This document shows positions 1 to 9,232 of a stretch of 64,000 bases of DNA, in pieces. The notes under the pieces are model-generated. The model was not told where the DNA came from. It did no database searches and saw nothing but the letters and a program-made list of their open reading frames with translations. Within the stretch, counting starts at the first letter, position 1, and the number at the start of each line of letters is the position of its first letter. Source of the stretch: Jejuia pallidilutea (GTDB lineage: Bacteria; Bacteroidota; Bacteroidia; Flavobacteriales; Flavobacteriaceae); the NCBI RefSeq assembly GCF_002973595.1, contig NZ_PVEO01000007.1, positions 202,690 through 266,689 of the forward strand. Reading direction: 5' to 3'. The position numbers were made by a program, and so were the translations under genes.

Positions 1-2279
1 AAAGCGAGACCAGAATAATAATTTAATGGATTTCCTGGGTAAAAATATCTAGGCGCACTATTACCAAAACCAGTGGCATTTATTAATATTTGAGATGCAT
101 AGGCAGTGTTAAATATATTGTTTACGCCTAAAAAAGCATTTAACCTTAGCTTTGGCGCTAAGGTATTTTGGTACCCTATTTTTATGTTTGAAACCGTATA
201 ACTTTCGCTAAATAAGCTATTACTGTCTGTAATTGGCATTTTACCAACATGCTGAAAGTTAATATTTCCATACATACCCACTTTAGAACTAAAATCTAAA
301 CCTAAATTTAAAACATCTTGTGGAACACCTGTTAAATCGTTACCTGAAAAATCTGAGTTATCGTCAATAAAATTCTTGAATTTATAAAGGTGTAATGCAT
401 AGCTTCCAAAGGCCGATAATTGTAGGTCTTTAGAATTAGTAAACGTATAATTAATTTCTGCTTCCAATCCGTCGTTATGTGTTTTTCCTGCGTTAACACC
501 AATAAATTCATCTTGGGAGGTACGTCTTGCTACCAATAGGTTTTTTATAGCTAATCTATATACCGCAACAGTGTATTGCAACCTGTTTTTGGCAGCGTAT
601 CCTCTGGTACCCACCTCAAAATTCCAACCTGTTTCTGGGTTTAAATTAGTATTTATTTGTCCGTTTGGTAGTAATGTTTCTTCTAAAGAAAGCGGGGAGA
701 AACCATGGCTAATGTTACCATAAATAGTTAAAGCAGTACTTGCACGGTACAATACGCCTAACTTTGGAGAAACTAAGCCTTTAAAATCAAAACTCCCAGA
801 CTCATTTGGGTTGGTACTTGAAACAGGGAATTTATCTTCTAGGTTGTAACTTGTTTTGTTATAATTAATACCAAAAACAACATCGGTTTTAGAAGTAACA
901 GGATATCTCCCTTCAAAAAACAGATTGTAGTAGTAGCGTTTTTCTTTGAAATTCGATAAAGCTACACCTTTAATACTGCTGTTTGCTTCAGGAAAATCTT
1001 CATATAAATTTTCAAAAGTTTGATATTTATAGTTGTCCTTAAAAAACTCTATCCCAGATGTCCAATTAATTTTTTTATCATTCACTGTGAAATTTCCTGT
1101 AATGCGATGCCTTAGTCCGTAACCAAAAACAGTTTCATCTAAAATATTAAAGGGTCTTGGCTCGTAAGAATTTCTAAAAGACATAAAAACACTTGTACTT
1201 TGTTCAAGTTTTTCGTTGAATTTATGAATTAAGGAAATACCAATAATACCTCGTTTTGTGTCTTCAAAACCGCGAGATTGCTTCCATGTAAATGCTGCCG
1301 ATTCAGGATTGTTTGTAAAGTCTGTTTCATTTAGAGAGCTAGGTATAAAGGCTTTTAAATCTGAGAATATCCCTAAAATAGAGAGTTCGTTTTTAGCATT
1401 TAATTTATGAACAGTGTTTAAAGTTAATGCGTGCCTTTTGTAATCGTTGTTTTCTCTAAAACCATTACTTTTCGTATTGCTATACACTAGTTTATAACTG
1501 TTGGAAGCATTACCATAATTAATTTGTGATAAGTTTTTAAAGAGCCCAAAAGAGCCGATAGAAGTTTCGTTTTCAAAACCAGTACTATTAAAAGAGGATG
1601 TTTTTGGAAGCAACCTAATAACGCCACCAAGGCCGGCACCATAAGTACTAGAAGTAGCCCCTTTAGTGATTTCTATTCGCGATAAAGCACCTAATTCAAA
1701 ATCTTCCAAACTAGTTTCCCCACTGCCATTCGTTAATGGAATATCTTTAAAGTAGGCCCTAATTTTTGCAGTGCCAAACAGGTTTCTAGAACCTACGCCC
1801 CTAATAGTAATACGGTTGGTGTTAAGCGCGCCAGTTTGCATAAAAACTCCTGGAACTCTATTTAAAGCCTCGTTAATATTAACGGTGTTTGCCCTTTCTA
1901 TAGCTTTGCTGGATACAAGTGATACACTAGAGGTTGATGCTTTAAGCTCAATTGGTAGGTGACTAGCATTTATAACTATTTCATTTAACGCATTTGGTTG
2001 CTTTTGAAGCTTTACAACATAGTTGTTTAGTGGGCTTAATTTAAGTGTTTTAAGAATATAACCTTTTTTATTAAAAGTATATAAGCCAGAAGTTTTTATT
2101 TTGAAAAAACCAGTATTACTAGTAAATGTAGAATCATTTTGAAGTTGTGTAATCTCAACTTCTGAAACAAGATTACCGTTTTCTGAATCTATAATTCTAT
2201 TCAGATTAGTAGTTTGACAGAAGTAAACTTGCGTTACTAGCACTGCGATAATAAAGGGAAGCCATTGTTTTTTTTTCAC
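1..2279 (-). CDS. TonB-dependent outer-membrane receptor (3' end beyond window)
   Basis: The minus strand is open from a GTG at 2279-2277 to base 1; no in-frame ATG lies near the N-terminus, so GTG is the best start. The product starts MKKKQWLPFIIAVLV, a signal peptide ending near CQ, followed by a short carboxypeptidase-regulatory-like segment. The plug domain follows (EALNRVPGVFMQTGAL, ITIRGVGSR, IEITKGATSSTYGAGLGGV), then a long beta-barrel with typical TonB-receptor strands (GLVSPKLGVLYR, LEETLLPNGQINTNLNPE, NIFNTAYASQ). The last residues (PRYFYPGNPLNYYSGL) are the usual end of the family, so only a few residues are missing. It imports an unknown large ligand using TonB energy; siderophore or cobalamin-type substrates are typical, but nothing here names the ligand. 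Confidence 0.93.
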   Translation of the reverse strand, partial: MKKKQWLPFIIAVLVTQVYFCQTTNLNRIIDSENGNLVSEVEITQLQNDSTFTSNTGFFKIKTSGLYTFNKKGYILKTLKLSPLNNYVVKLQKQPNALNEIVINASHLPIELKASTSSVSLVSSKAIERANTVNINEALNRVPGVFMQTGALNTNRITIRGVGSRNLFGTAKIRAYFKDIPLTNGSGETSLEDFELGALSRIEITKGATSSTYGAGLGGVIRLLPKTSSFNSTGFENETSIGSFGLFKNLSQINYGNASNSYKLVYSNTKSNGFRENNDYKRHALTLNTVHKLNAKNELSILGIFSDLKAFIPSSLNETDFTNNPESAAFTWKQSRGFEDTKRGIIGISLIHKFNEKLEQSTSVFMSFRNSYEPRPFNILDETVFGYGLRHRITGNFTVNDKKINWTSGIEFFKDNYKYQTFENLYEDFPEANSSIKGVALSNFKEKRYYYNLFFEGRYPVTSKTDVVFGINYNKTSYNLEDKFPVSSTNPNESGSFDFKGLVSPKLGVLYRASTALTIYGNISHGFSPLSLEETLLPNGQINTNLNPETGWNFEVGTRGYAAKNRLQYTVAVYRLAIKNLLVARRTSQDEFIGVNAGKTHNDGLEAEINYTFTNSKDLQLSAFGSYALHLYKFKNFIDDNSDFSGNDLTGVPQDVLNLGLDFSSKVGMYGNINFQHVGKMPITDSNSLFSESYTVSNIKIGYQNTLAPKLRLNAFLGVNNIFNTAYASQILINATGFGNSAPRYFYPGNPLNYYSGLA

Positions 2280-2397
2280 TGCTGCAAAGTAGTTGTTTTA
2301 TAGAATCGGAAAAAGTTTGAAAAACTAAATTTTTCTTAAAAAAACACTTTAGAACTAGTAGAAATAAGTATATTTGCACCCGCTTAGATAACTATTT

Positions 2398-2472
2398 CGG
2401 GGTGTAGCGTAGCCCGGTTATCGCGCCGCGTTTGGGACGCGGAGGTCGCAGGTTCGAATCCTGCCACCCCGA
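2398..2472 (+). tRNA. tRNA-Pro (anticodon TGG)
   Basis: The acceptor stem CGGGGTG pairs with CACCCCG and is followed by discriminator A. The anticodon stem CCGCG/CGCGG encloses loop TTTGGGA, giving anticodon TGG. The T-arm carries GGTTCGAATCC. CCA is not encoded. It lies in the gap between the divergent TonB receptor and nirB. Confidence 0.97.
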
Positions 2473-2478
2473 CAAAAA

Positions 2479-2512
2479 AGATGCCAGAGGAATTTTTCCT
2501 CTGGCATTTTAT
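2479..2512 (+). terminator. Rho-independent terminator after tRNA-Pro
   Basis: Inverted repeat ATGCCAGAGGAA / TTCCTCTGGCAT with a short T-rich loop, followed by TTTATCTTT, seven bases downstream of the tRNA. The rest of the 2280-2756 gap holds three TACGTA hexamers (2665-2670, 2684-2689, 2748-2753) and the nirB promoter. Confidence 0.85.
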
Positions 2513-2716
2513 CTTTCTCATAGTATTTAGCAATGTTATAATAGTGGTTTTGTTTATTATGTTAAGACATTTTTCAAATGTTAATGTATTGTTTTTAATA
2601 TTTCGATAAAAACCTATCTCTTAATTTTCTTATTAAGTAATTTTTAATATTACAATTTGAGAAATACGTAATAATCACGTTTCTACGTAAATTTATTAGT
2701 AAATCAGCTTAAAAAA

Positions 2717-2738
2717 TAAGTATAAATACTTAGTTTTG
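2717..2738 (+). promoter_or_regulatory. nirB promoter with 16-bp palindromic operator
   Basis: 2717-2732 is a perfect palindrome, TAAGTATAAATACTTA in 7-2-7 form. Its last TA is the first TA of TAGTTTTG (2731-2738), a match to the Bacteroidota -7 consensus TAnnTTTG. The ATG at 2757 lies 18 bases after the -7 element. The palindrome overlaps the core promoter, and no clear -33 TTTG is seen upstream. Related sites precede four other units at 9184, 10427, 15501 and 19820. Confidence 0.7.
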
Positions 2739-2756
2739 TTTTTTAAATACGTAATT

Positions 2757-5273
2757 ATGCAGCATATAATTGTAGTTGGAAACGGGATGGTTGGTTATAA
2801 ATTTTGTGAGAAATTTGTAGCTCAAAAAGAAAACAAAGCTTTTAAAATCACAGTATTTGGTGAAGAGCCAAGACCAGCTTATGATAGAGTTCATTTAAGC
2901 GAATTCTTTGAAAGTCAGAATGCTAAAGCCTTAGAGATGGCTCCAGCTGAGTGGTATGCTGAAAATGATATTGACTTAATTACAGGAGAACGTGTTGCTG
3001 ATATCAATAGAAGTTCAAAAACCATTACTACGGCAAAAGATCGCGAGTTCTCATACGATTATTTAGTCCTTGCCACAGGATCTTCTCCTTTTGTACCTCC
3101 AATTAAAGGTGTTGAAAAGGAAGGTGTATTTGTTTATAGAACTATTGAAGATTTAGAAGGTATGCTTGCTTATGCTGCTAAACTGAAGGCTGAAAAACCT
3201 AATGCTAAGGCAGCAGTTTTAGGAGGTGGATTACTGGGTTTAGAAGCTGGTAAAGCTGTAATGGATATGGGCTTGGAACCTCATATTGTAGAGTTTGCAC
3301 CCAAGTTAATGCCAAGGCAATTAGATTCTAGAAGTTCTCAAGTATTACAATTGAAATTAGAGTCTATAGGATTAAATATTCATCTAAGTAAAGCAACAAA
3401 TCAAATTTTAGGAAACGGTCGTATTACGGGGATGGAATTTGGAGAAGATGACATTTTAGATGTGGATATGCTTATCGTTTCAGCAGGTATTAGGCCAAGA
3501 GATGAGTTAGCTAGGGCATGTGGGTTGGAAGTTGGTGTTCGCGGTGGTGTAATTGTAGATAATACCATGAAAACTTCAGATGATGCGATTTATGCTATTG
3601 GTGAAATCGCCCTATATAATCAAATGATTTATGGTCTAGTAGCCCCAGGTTACGATATGGCAGATATTGCTGTACAGCAAATATTAGGGAATGCCGATAA
3701 AGTTATGCCTTCAGATATAGATATGTCTACCAAATTAAAATTAATTGGTGTAGATGTAGCAAGTTTTGGAGAGCCATTTATGCCTGCATCAAAAGGGCAT
3801 TCTATTATATTTGAAAATAAAACACAATACTTGTACAAAAGAATTAATGTAAGTCATGATGGTAAAAAGTTATTAGGCGGAATTCTTGTTGGTGATGCTG
3901 CAGATTATAGCATGTTGCATCAAGTATACCTAAATGGAATGGCTATTCCTGAAGATCCTGCGCAATTAATATTGCCTGTAAGTGAAGGTGGCGCATTACT
4001 TGGTGATGTTATGGATTTGCCAGATGAGGCACAAATATGTTCTTGCGAGAGTGTAACTAAAGGCCAAATATGCGGTGTTATTGAAAATGGGGATGCTACA
4101 GATTTAGGAGATGTGGTAAGTTGTACAAAAGCTGGAACGGGTTGTGGCGGTTGTAAGCCAATGGTAGCAGATTTAACCAATGCGACATTAAAATCCTTAG
4201 GTATTGAGGTTAAGGACTCTATTTGCGAACATTTTGACTATAACAGACAGGATTTATATAAAATTATTCAAGTTAAAGGCTATACTAAATTTAATGAAGT
4301 ATTAGATAGTCATGGTAATGGCGGACACGGTTGCGAAATATGTAAGCCTGTAATTGCATCTTTAATGGCTTCAATTCATGCAGATACAGCGAATAAAGAA
4401 TACGCCATACAAGATTCAAACGATAGGTTTTTGGCCAATATACAGCGAAACGGAACATATTCGGTTGTGCCAAGGGTTCCAGGAGGAGAGATTACACCAG
4501 ATAAGTTGATTGCACTTGGCGAAATTGCAAAGAAATATGACCTCTATACTAAAATCACAGGAGGTGTTCGTATCGATCTATTCGGAGCTACTTTAAATCA
4601 GTTGCCATTAATTTGGAAAGAACTAATAAGTCACGGTTTTGAAAGTGGTCACGCTTATGGTAAGTCTTTAAGAACTGTAAAAACCTGCGTTGGATCTACT
4701 TGGTGTAGATATGGTATGGATGAAAGTGTAAGTTTTGGAATTGAATTAGAGAATCGATACCGAGGCATACGTGCGCCTCACAAAATTAAAGGTGGCGTTT
4801 CAGGCTGTATTCGCGAATGTGCAGAAGCAAGGGGGAAAGACTTTGGTTTAATTGCTGTTGAAGGTGGTTGGAATTTATACGTTGGTGGAAATGGTGGTGC
4901 AAACCCAAGACATGCCGAATTATTTGCCGAACAAATAGATAACGAAACGGTAATTAAATATCTAGACAGATACTTAATGTTATACATGCGTACCGCTAAA
5001 CCATTACAACGAACTGCCGCATGGCAAGAAAAGCTGGAAGGTGGATTAGAGTATTTAAAAGAAGTGATTATTGAAGATAAACTAGGTATTACAGAAGACT
5101 TAGAAAAAGAAATGCAAACTCTGGTTAATAAGTTTGAATGTGAATGGACGCAAGCTGTAAATGATCCGGAAATGATGAAACGTTTCAATCATTTTGTGAA
5201 TAGTGAAGCGGAAGACGATAATCTAGTTTTTGTTCCGATGCGGGATCAAAAAATGCCTGAGCCTTGGGTGTAG
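2757..5273 (+). CDS. nirB: Nitrite reductase [NAD(P)H], large subunit NirB
   Basis: Reduces nitrite to ammonium in the cytoplasm with NAD(P)H, FAD, [4Fe-4S] and siroheme. The N-terminal NAD/FAD oxidoreductase half starts MQHIIVVGNGMVG and contains AVLGGGLLGLEAG. It is followed by BFD-like [2Fe-2S] segments (CSCESVTKGQICG, CTKAGTGCGGCKP, HGCEICKP) and the sulfite/nitrite reductase domains. CVGSTWC and CIREC give the C-x5-C and C-x3-C ligands of the 4Fe4S-siroheme centre. At 838 residues it has the usual NirB length. An upstream in-frame start at 2736 would overlap the -7 element, so ATG 2757 is preferred. NirD follows after 242 bases that include a dispersed repeat. The promoter carries the shared nitrate-regulon palindrome. 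Confidence 0.96.
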   Translation: MQHIIVVGNGMVGYKFCEKFVAQKENKAFKITVFGEEPRPAYDRVHLSEFFESQNAKALEMAPAEWYAENDIDLITGERVADINRSSKTITTAKDREFSYDYLVLATGSSPFVPPIKGVEKEGVFVYRTIEDLEGMLAYAAKLKAEKPNAKAAVLGGGLLGLEAGKAVMDMGLEPHIVEFAPKLMPRQLDSRSSQVLQLKLESIGLNIHLSKATNQILGNGRITGMEFGEDDILDVDMLIVSAGIRPRDELARACGLEVGVRGGVIVDNTMKTSDDAIYAIGEIALYNQMIYGLVAPGYDMADIAVQQILGNADKVMPSDIDMSTKLKLIGVDVASFGEPFMPASKGHSIIFENKTQYLYKRINVSHDGKKLLGGILVGDAADYSMLHQVYLNGMAIPEDPAQLILPVSEGGALLGDVMDLPDEAQICSCESVTKGQICGVIENGDATDLGDVVSCTKAGTGCGGCKPMVADLTNATLKSLGIEVKDSICEHFDYNRQDLYKIIQVKGYTKFNEVLDSHGNGGHGCEICKPVIASLMASIHADTANKEYAIQDSNDRFLANIQRNGTYSVVPRVPGGEITPDKLIALGEIAKKYDLYTKITGGVRIDLFGATLNQLPLIWKELISHGFESGHAYGKSLRTVKTCVGSTWCRYGMDESVSFGIELENRYRGIRAPHKIKGGVSGCIRECAEARGKDFGLIAVEGGWNLYVGGNGGANPRHAELFAEQIDNETVIKYLDRYLMLYMRTAKPLQRTAAWQEKLEGGLEYLKEVIIEDKLGITEDLEKEMQTLVNKFECEWTQAVNDPEMMKRFNHFVNSEAEDDNLVFVPMRDQKMPEPWV

Positions 5274-5370
5274 TATGTAAATAGTAGTTAGTATTTAGAG
5301 GATTGACTATTCTTTTTTAAGACTAAGGTAAAAGGCTAAAAATCTGGGGTGAGTTTGTTGCTAGCAAGTA

Positions 5371-5463
5371 TGCCCGCGTTAGGGATTGCAGTGGAAAGCC
5401 CACAGCGGAGGTACAGAGCGAGGACTTGTAGCGTAAAGCCCGACCCGATAGGGTAACGCCCAA
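5371..5463 (+). repeat. Dispersed structured repeat, copy 1 (Flavo-1-like)
   Basis: The segment reads CGCGTTAGGGATTGCAG, GGAAAGCCCACAGCGGA, GCGAGGACTTG, CGTAAAGCCCGACC and ends AACGCCC. The same ordered blocks recur at 22574-22730 and, inverted, at 16293-16498. GC is far above its surroundings, and GGGCTTT/AAAGCCC-type pairings suggest a folded element. It sits between nirB and nirD, so it would be inside the transcript if the two are co-transcribed. It may be the Rfam Flavo-1 motif, which I could not check. Confidence 0.7.
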
Positions 5464-5515
5464 ATTATAAAAACTAATAAATTAAACTGGTTTTAGTTTA
5501 TCAAAATACATTAAA

Positions 5516-5893
5516 ATGGAAGACATTCTAGAGAAATATACAGCCACAAAAATTGAAGATGTTACTGTTTGGTTTAAAGCAGCTTCAACTGAAGATTTTC
5601 CAGTTGATGGAGGCGCTTGTGTGAAATATAAGGATAAGCAAATAGCTGTTTTTAACTTTTCAAGATTAGGTAAGTGGTATGCGTGCCAAAACCTTTGTCC
5701 GCATAAAATGGAAATGGTACTAAGTAGAGGTATGATAGGTGATGATAAAGGTATGCCAAAAGTGGCTTGCCCGTTACATAAAAAAACCTTCTCATTAGAG
5801 AGTGGCGAAAATTTAAACGGTGATTTAAACCCAATAGCAACCTACCCTGTAAAGATTGAAGAAGGTTATGTTTATGTGGGGTTTATTGATTAA
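5516..5893 (+). CDS. nirD: Nitrite reductase small subunit NirD, Rieske type
   Basis: A 125-residue single-domain Rieske protein. C61-P-H63 and C85-P-L-H88 give the C-x-H...C-x2-H ligand set of a [2Fe-2S] Rieske centre. The enteric NirD subunit keeps the fold but lacks these cysteines, so this version is probably redox-active. It partners NirB in NAD(P)H-dependent nitrite reduction in the cytoplasm. The start ATG at 5516 follows an AT-rich leader without a clear palindromic operator. It is in the same direction as nirB and is probably its operon partner despite the 242-base gap. Confidence 0.93.
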   Translation: MEDILEKYTATKIEDVTVWFKAASTEDFPVDGGACVKYKDKQIAVFNFSRLGKWYACQNLCPHKMEMVLSRGMIGDDKGMPKVACPLHKKTFSLESGENLNGDLNPIATYPVKIEEGYVYVGFID

Positions 5894-6129
5894 GATGGTA
5901 TTTGCCAAAGCGTGCTGTTATATGTAAAGGACTTTGGGTTAAGAGGTTATTAAATTACTTAGACAAAATCCCAAATATTCTGTATTTTATCGCAAATGCT
6001 TTGGTGATTTTAGTAGTTAAAACTAGAACATTTAGTTAGAAATCGTTTAGAAAAATTCCAGATACAACATTTAATTAAAAAAAGTAATTATGTATCTTGG
6101 CTATCATAGAATTCAACTCAAAATAGATT

Positions 6130-6714
6130 ATGAAGCCCACACGTTTTGAAACGGCTATTGCACTTATAGACAAGGCAAATTCTGAAGATATAAATACTTA
6201 CGAAGTTGCTGGAATACAATATCCTAAAGAATTGTTATACTCGCAACGTATGACGCGAAAGTTATTGCAATTTAAGCCGGATGCGTCTAAGGCTTTACAA
6301 ATTGCTGCACGTGCGCAACACATTTGTAGATGGAAAATTCCAAGAGATGAATACCCAATGGATCGCGTGGGGTATTTAAAATGGCGTGAAACTTTAAAAA
6401 AAATGCATGCTGATTTAACATCGGAAATCTTAAAGAAAGTTGGCTACGATGAACAGTTTGATGATAGAATTAGAAAAATTATTCTAAAAAAGCTCATTAA
6501 AAAAAACGAGGAGTCTCAGGCTTTAGAGGACACCATTTGCCTAGTGTTTTTAGATTATTATTTTGAGGAATTTGCTGAAAAACATCCAGATGAAAAGGTG
6601 ATTGATATTCTGCAAAAAACATGGGTAAAGATGAGTGAAGCAGGCCAGCAAGAAGCTTTGAAACTCAAATTTTCTAAAAAATCTTTAGCTTTAGTAAAAC
6701 AAGCTATTTCATAA
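6130..6714 (+). CDS. DUF4202 family protein
   Basis: A 194-residue soluble protein. It begins MKPTRFETAIALIDKAN and has the family's conserved ELLYSQRMTRKLLQFKPDAS, IAARAQHICRWKIPR and EDTICLVFLDYYFEEFA segments. These His/Asp-containing helices resemble an HD-like all-alpha fold, but no catalytic role is established. Family members often sit beside nitrite, sulfite or related reductase genes. Here it lies between nirD and the nitrate sensor kinase, with only 13 bases to the latter, which suggests co-transcription. A supporting role in nitrogen oxide metabolism is inference from context. Confidence 0.85.
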   Translation: MKPTRFETAIALIDKANSEDINTYEVAGIQYPKELLYSQRMTRKLLQFKPDASKALQIAARAQHICRWKIPRDEYPMDRVGYLKWRETLKKMHADLTSEILKKVGYDEQFDDRIRKIILKKLIKKNEESQALEDTICLVFLDYYFEEFAEKHPDEKVIDILQKTWVKMSEAGQQEALKLKFSKKSLALVKQAIS

Positions 6715-6727
6715 ATCTCCTAGAATT

Positions 6728-8545
6728 ATGACAAAAAACGGCAATTCACTAGACCAACGGACTTTTGATAAACTTCGCCGTTTATATATTATCGGTTTTA
6801 GTACCATTGCACTTTCGGTGATTGTGAGTCAGATTTTAATCCGAACACATTTAAGTCGTCAAGAAAGTGATTCTGGAGTAATCAATATTGCTGGAAGGCA
6901 GAGGATGTTGAGCCAGAAATTAGCAAAAGACGCTATATCTCTTTTGGCTTTAAAGCATCCTGAAGATGTATTCATCATCAAAGAGGATTTAAAAAAGACT
7001 GTAAAGCTTTGGGAACTATCACACGATGCGCTTCAAAACGGCAATGATAGTTTAGGTTTGCCAAAACAAAATTCAAAAGAAGTTATAGCTAAATTTAAGG
7101 TGCTGAATCCCATTTTTGATTCTATAAAAGATGCTTCAAAATCTATAATTACGAAAATTGAAAATGTACCGCCTCTACCTTTAGATAGTTATGTTTCAGA
7201 TATTGAAAAAGTTAGAAATCATGAAGGTGATTTTTTGATACAGATGGATGCTATTGTTAACCAATACGACAAAGAAGCCGAGGAAAAAGTAGCTTGGTTA
7301 GGTAAACTAGAGTTGTTGTTAATGGCTCTAACCTTACTAATACTGTTGGGTGAGTTTGTATACATTTTTTGGCCCGCAGCAAAATCAGTACGATATACTT
7401 TAAAGGAGTTATTGGCTGCGGAAGGTAAAGCTAAAAAAATGGCTTTTGATGCAGATGAACTCAGTAAGGAAAAAGAGAAATCCATACAGGAACTGAGTGC
7501 ACTTACAAGAGCAATGGATGATACGCTTTTATTTGCTAGAATCTTACCAAATGGAGCTTTGGTGCATATGGGAAATAAGTTTTCTCACCTTTTTAGTTTC
7601 TCGAAGTTTAACGATTCAGCATTATTTTGGAATGTATTATCGACCAATGAGCATGAACAAGAAGCTATTGAAAACATAATTAGTAAGCACAAAAAAACAG
7701 GGTGGCAAGGAGAAGTTAAAGCCACTACTAAAAAGGGTGATGATGTTTGGTTAGAAATGGCGGTAATTCCGTTTAGTACCACAGACGAGAAGTCAGAATT
7801 ACTAATAATAGCTTCTGAAATTACAGAACGCAAAGTAGCCCAATTAGAAATTGATAGATTGACAGAAAAGAGTTTTGAGGAGAAGATGAGTCAACAAAAA
7901 ATAATCTCTAGCAAGATTATTGAAAACCAGGAGAAAGAGCAAAATAGAATAGCCAAAGATGTACATGATGGTATAGGGCAAATGTTAACGGGTTTAAAAT
8001 ATAACCTGGAAAGTATCGATATGAAAGATGTTAAAAAAGCAACATCTAAAATTGAGCATTTAAAAGAGTTGACCTCAAACATCATTAAGGGTGTTCGCAC
8101 CGCAACATTTAATTTAACACCTCCAGAGCTAACAGATCATGGTATAGTTCCTGCCCTTACAAAGTTAACACAAGAGTTGGCACGATTAACTGGTAAGGAA
8201 ATTGTGCTTTTTAATAAAACCGATTTTAACCAGCGAATGGAATCGCTTGCTGAAATAAATATATACCGTATTGTACAAGAAGCGGTTAATAATGCTATTA
8301 AATACGCAGAATCTTCCCATATAATTGTATCGCTATCACATAGTGCTAAAATACTTAGTATTGTTATAGATGATAATGGTAAAGGGTTTAATCCTGATAA
8401 AATAAAACATGTAAAAACAGGAGATGGTGGAATGGGAATGACGTTTATGAAAGAACGAATTAAATATATTGATGGGCGTTTATTTATAACTTCTGAAGAA
8501 AGCAAAGGCACTAGAATTACCTTGAATGTGCCGTTAAATAATTAA
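6728..8545 (+). CDS. Nitrate-sensing-type histidine kinase (NarX-like, PilJ sensor domain)
   Basis: A 605-residue membrane kinase. TM1 is about residues 20-42 and TM2 about 193-215, enclosing a helical periplasmic domain. That domain opens with INIAGRQRMLSQ, the P-box-like motif of PilJ/NarX sensors that binds nitrate or nitrite in NarX. A coiled linker, a PAS-like domain (about 255-370) and a HisKA_3/HATPase_c module follow. Phospho-acceptor H413 lies in AKDVHDGIGQML; the N-box is EAVNNAIKYA, with G-boxes DDNGKGF and GMGMTFM. This is the NarX/DegS class that pairs with NarL-type regulators. The response regulator at 9233 is the obvious partner; the two genes are separated by a decayed insert. 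Nitrate as ligand is inferred from motif and context. Confidence 0.88.
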   Translation: MTKNGNSLDQRTFDKLRRLYIIGFSTIALSVIVSQILIRTHLSRQESDSGVINIAGRQRMLSQKLAKDAISLLALKHPEDVFIIKEDLKKTVKLWELSHDALQNGNDSLGLPKQNSKEVIAKFKVLNPIFDSIKDASKSIITKIENVPPLPLDSYVSDIEKVRNHEGDFLIQMDAIVNQYDKEAEEKVAWLGKLELLLMALTLLILLGEFVYIFWPAAKSVRYTLKELLAAEGKAKKMAFDADELSKEKEKSIQELSALTRAMDDTLLFARILPNGALVHMGNKFSHLFSFSKFNDSALFWNVLSTNEHEQEAIENIISKHKKTGWQGEVKATTKKGDDVWLEMAVIPFSTTDEKSELLIIASEITERKVAQLEIDRLTEKSFEEKMSQQKIISSKIIENQEKEQNRIAKDVHDGIGQMLTGLKYNLESIDMKDVKKATSKIEHLKELTSNIIKGVRTATFNLTPPELTDHGIVPALTKLTQELARLTGKEIVLFNKTDFNQRMESLAEINIYRIVQEAVNNAIKYAESSHIIVSLSHSAKILSIVIDDNGKGFNPDKIKHVKTGDGGMGMTFMKERIKYIDGRLFITSEESKGTRITLNVPLNN

Positions 8546-8671
8546 TTTTGCTGATGTTGTAATGTCGAATGAATATGAGATATCTCACAAATAGCTGAGA
8601 TTTGAGTATCTTAAACTCATCAGGTAATTATCCTAATACCTCTTTTTATATTTGGCTTTATGGATGGTAAA

Positions 8672-8969
8672 TTAGAACACCTGATTATTCAAAGTTTCCC
8701 AACTAGGATTAAAATCCAGAATAAGTTTATTCTTTTTTCTCGCCTTCACTTCTTCAACTATTTTACTCTTGCTATACCATCTTATGGGTACTCAAAAGTC
8801 TCATAATAAGCTAAATAGATACAGCTGTATTTTCTAGAAAACGATTTTTTAGCATTTTGGCTATTAAAATAATATGTGATAATTGGTTTTGAATATTATT
8901 AGTGAAACCAATGTGTAGCATTGTTCGGTATTGATTTGTCGTTATATGTAGGAAGTATTTATAAAGCAT
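8672..8969 (-). pseudogene. Decayed GIY-YIG endonuclease gene
   Basis: Reading the minus strand from ATG 8969 gives MLYKYFLHITTNQYRTMLHIGFTNNIQ, which matches the family pattern Y-x-YI-x-TN...LYIGVTN-x-I. After frame changes it continues FSRKYSCIYLAYYETFEYP, DGIARVK, RREK and KLILDFNPSWETLN, the conserved C-terminal part of YhbQ/UvrC-like GIY-YIG proteins, with several stops and at least two frameshifts between segments. It lies between the sensor kinase and the response regulator. The other parts of the 8546-9232 gap hold a worn copy of a palindromic repeat (around 9045-9085, similar to 21266-21337) and the promoter at 9184. Confidence 0.75.
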
Positions 8970-9183
8970 AAATTAAATGCAGTGTTTTATTATAAATTAC
9001 TAAACCAATAATTTCGAAAAATTGACATAGAATATTGAAAGTGAAATGTGATTTCTCATATGCGTTCGAAATGACATAGACATCTAAAATCTATTTAACA
9101 AGTCATTTAGGTGGCCTATTTCAATATAAACAAACCATGAAAAGAAAACTTATAAGGCAAAGTTCCGCATTCAAAAGTTAAAA

Positions 9184-9213
9184 TACGTAGTATTACTTAA
9201 TTTCTTACTTTTG
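9184..9213 (+). promoter_or_regulatory. Response-regulator promoter with nitrate-regulon palindrome
   Basis: TACGTA-GTAT-TACTTA (9184-9199) matches the shared operator. TACTTTTG (9206-9213) fits the -7 consensus TAnnTTTG and lies 19 bases before ATG 9233. Here the operator is just upstream of the -7 rather than overlapping it. This suggests autoregulation if the NarL-like protein binds it. Confidence 0.6.
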
Positions 9214-9232
9214 TAATTATTCTATTTAATTT

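Noticed and set aside
4778..5188. A 136-codon open frame on the minus strand inside nirB
   Set aside because: It is a shadow of the well-supported nirB frame; its translation is Ser/Pro/Ile-rich without motifs.
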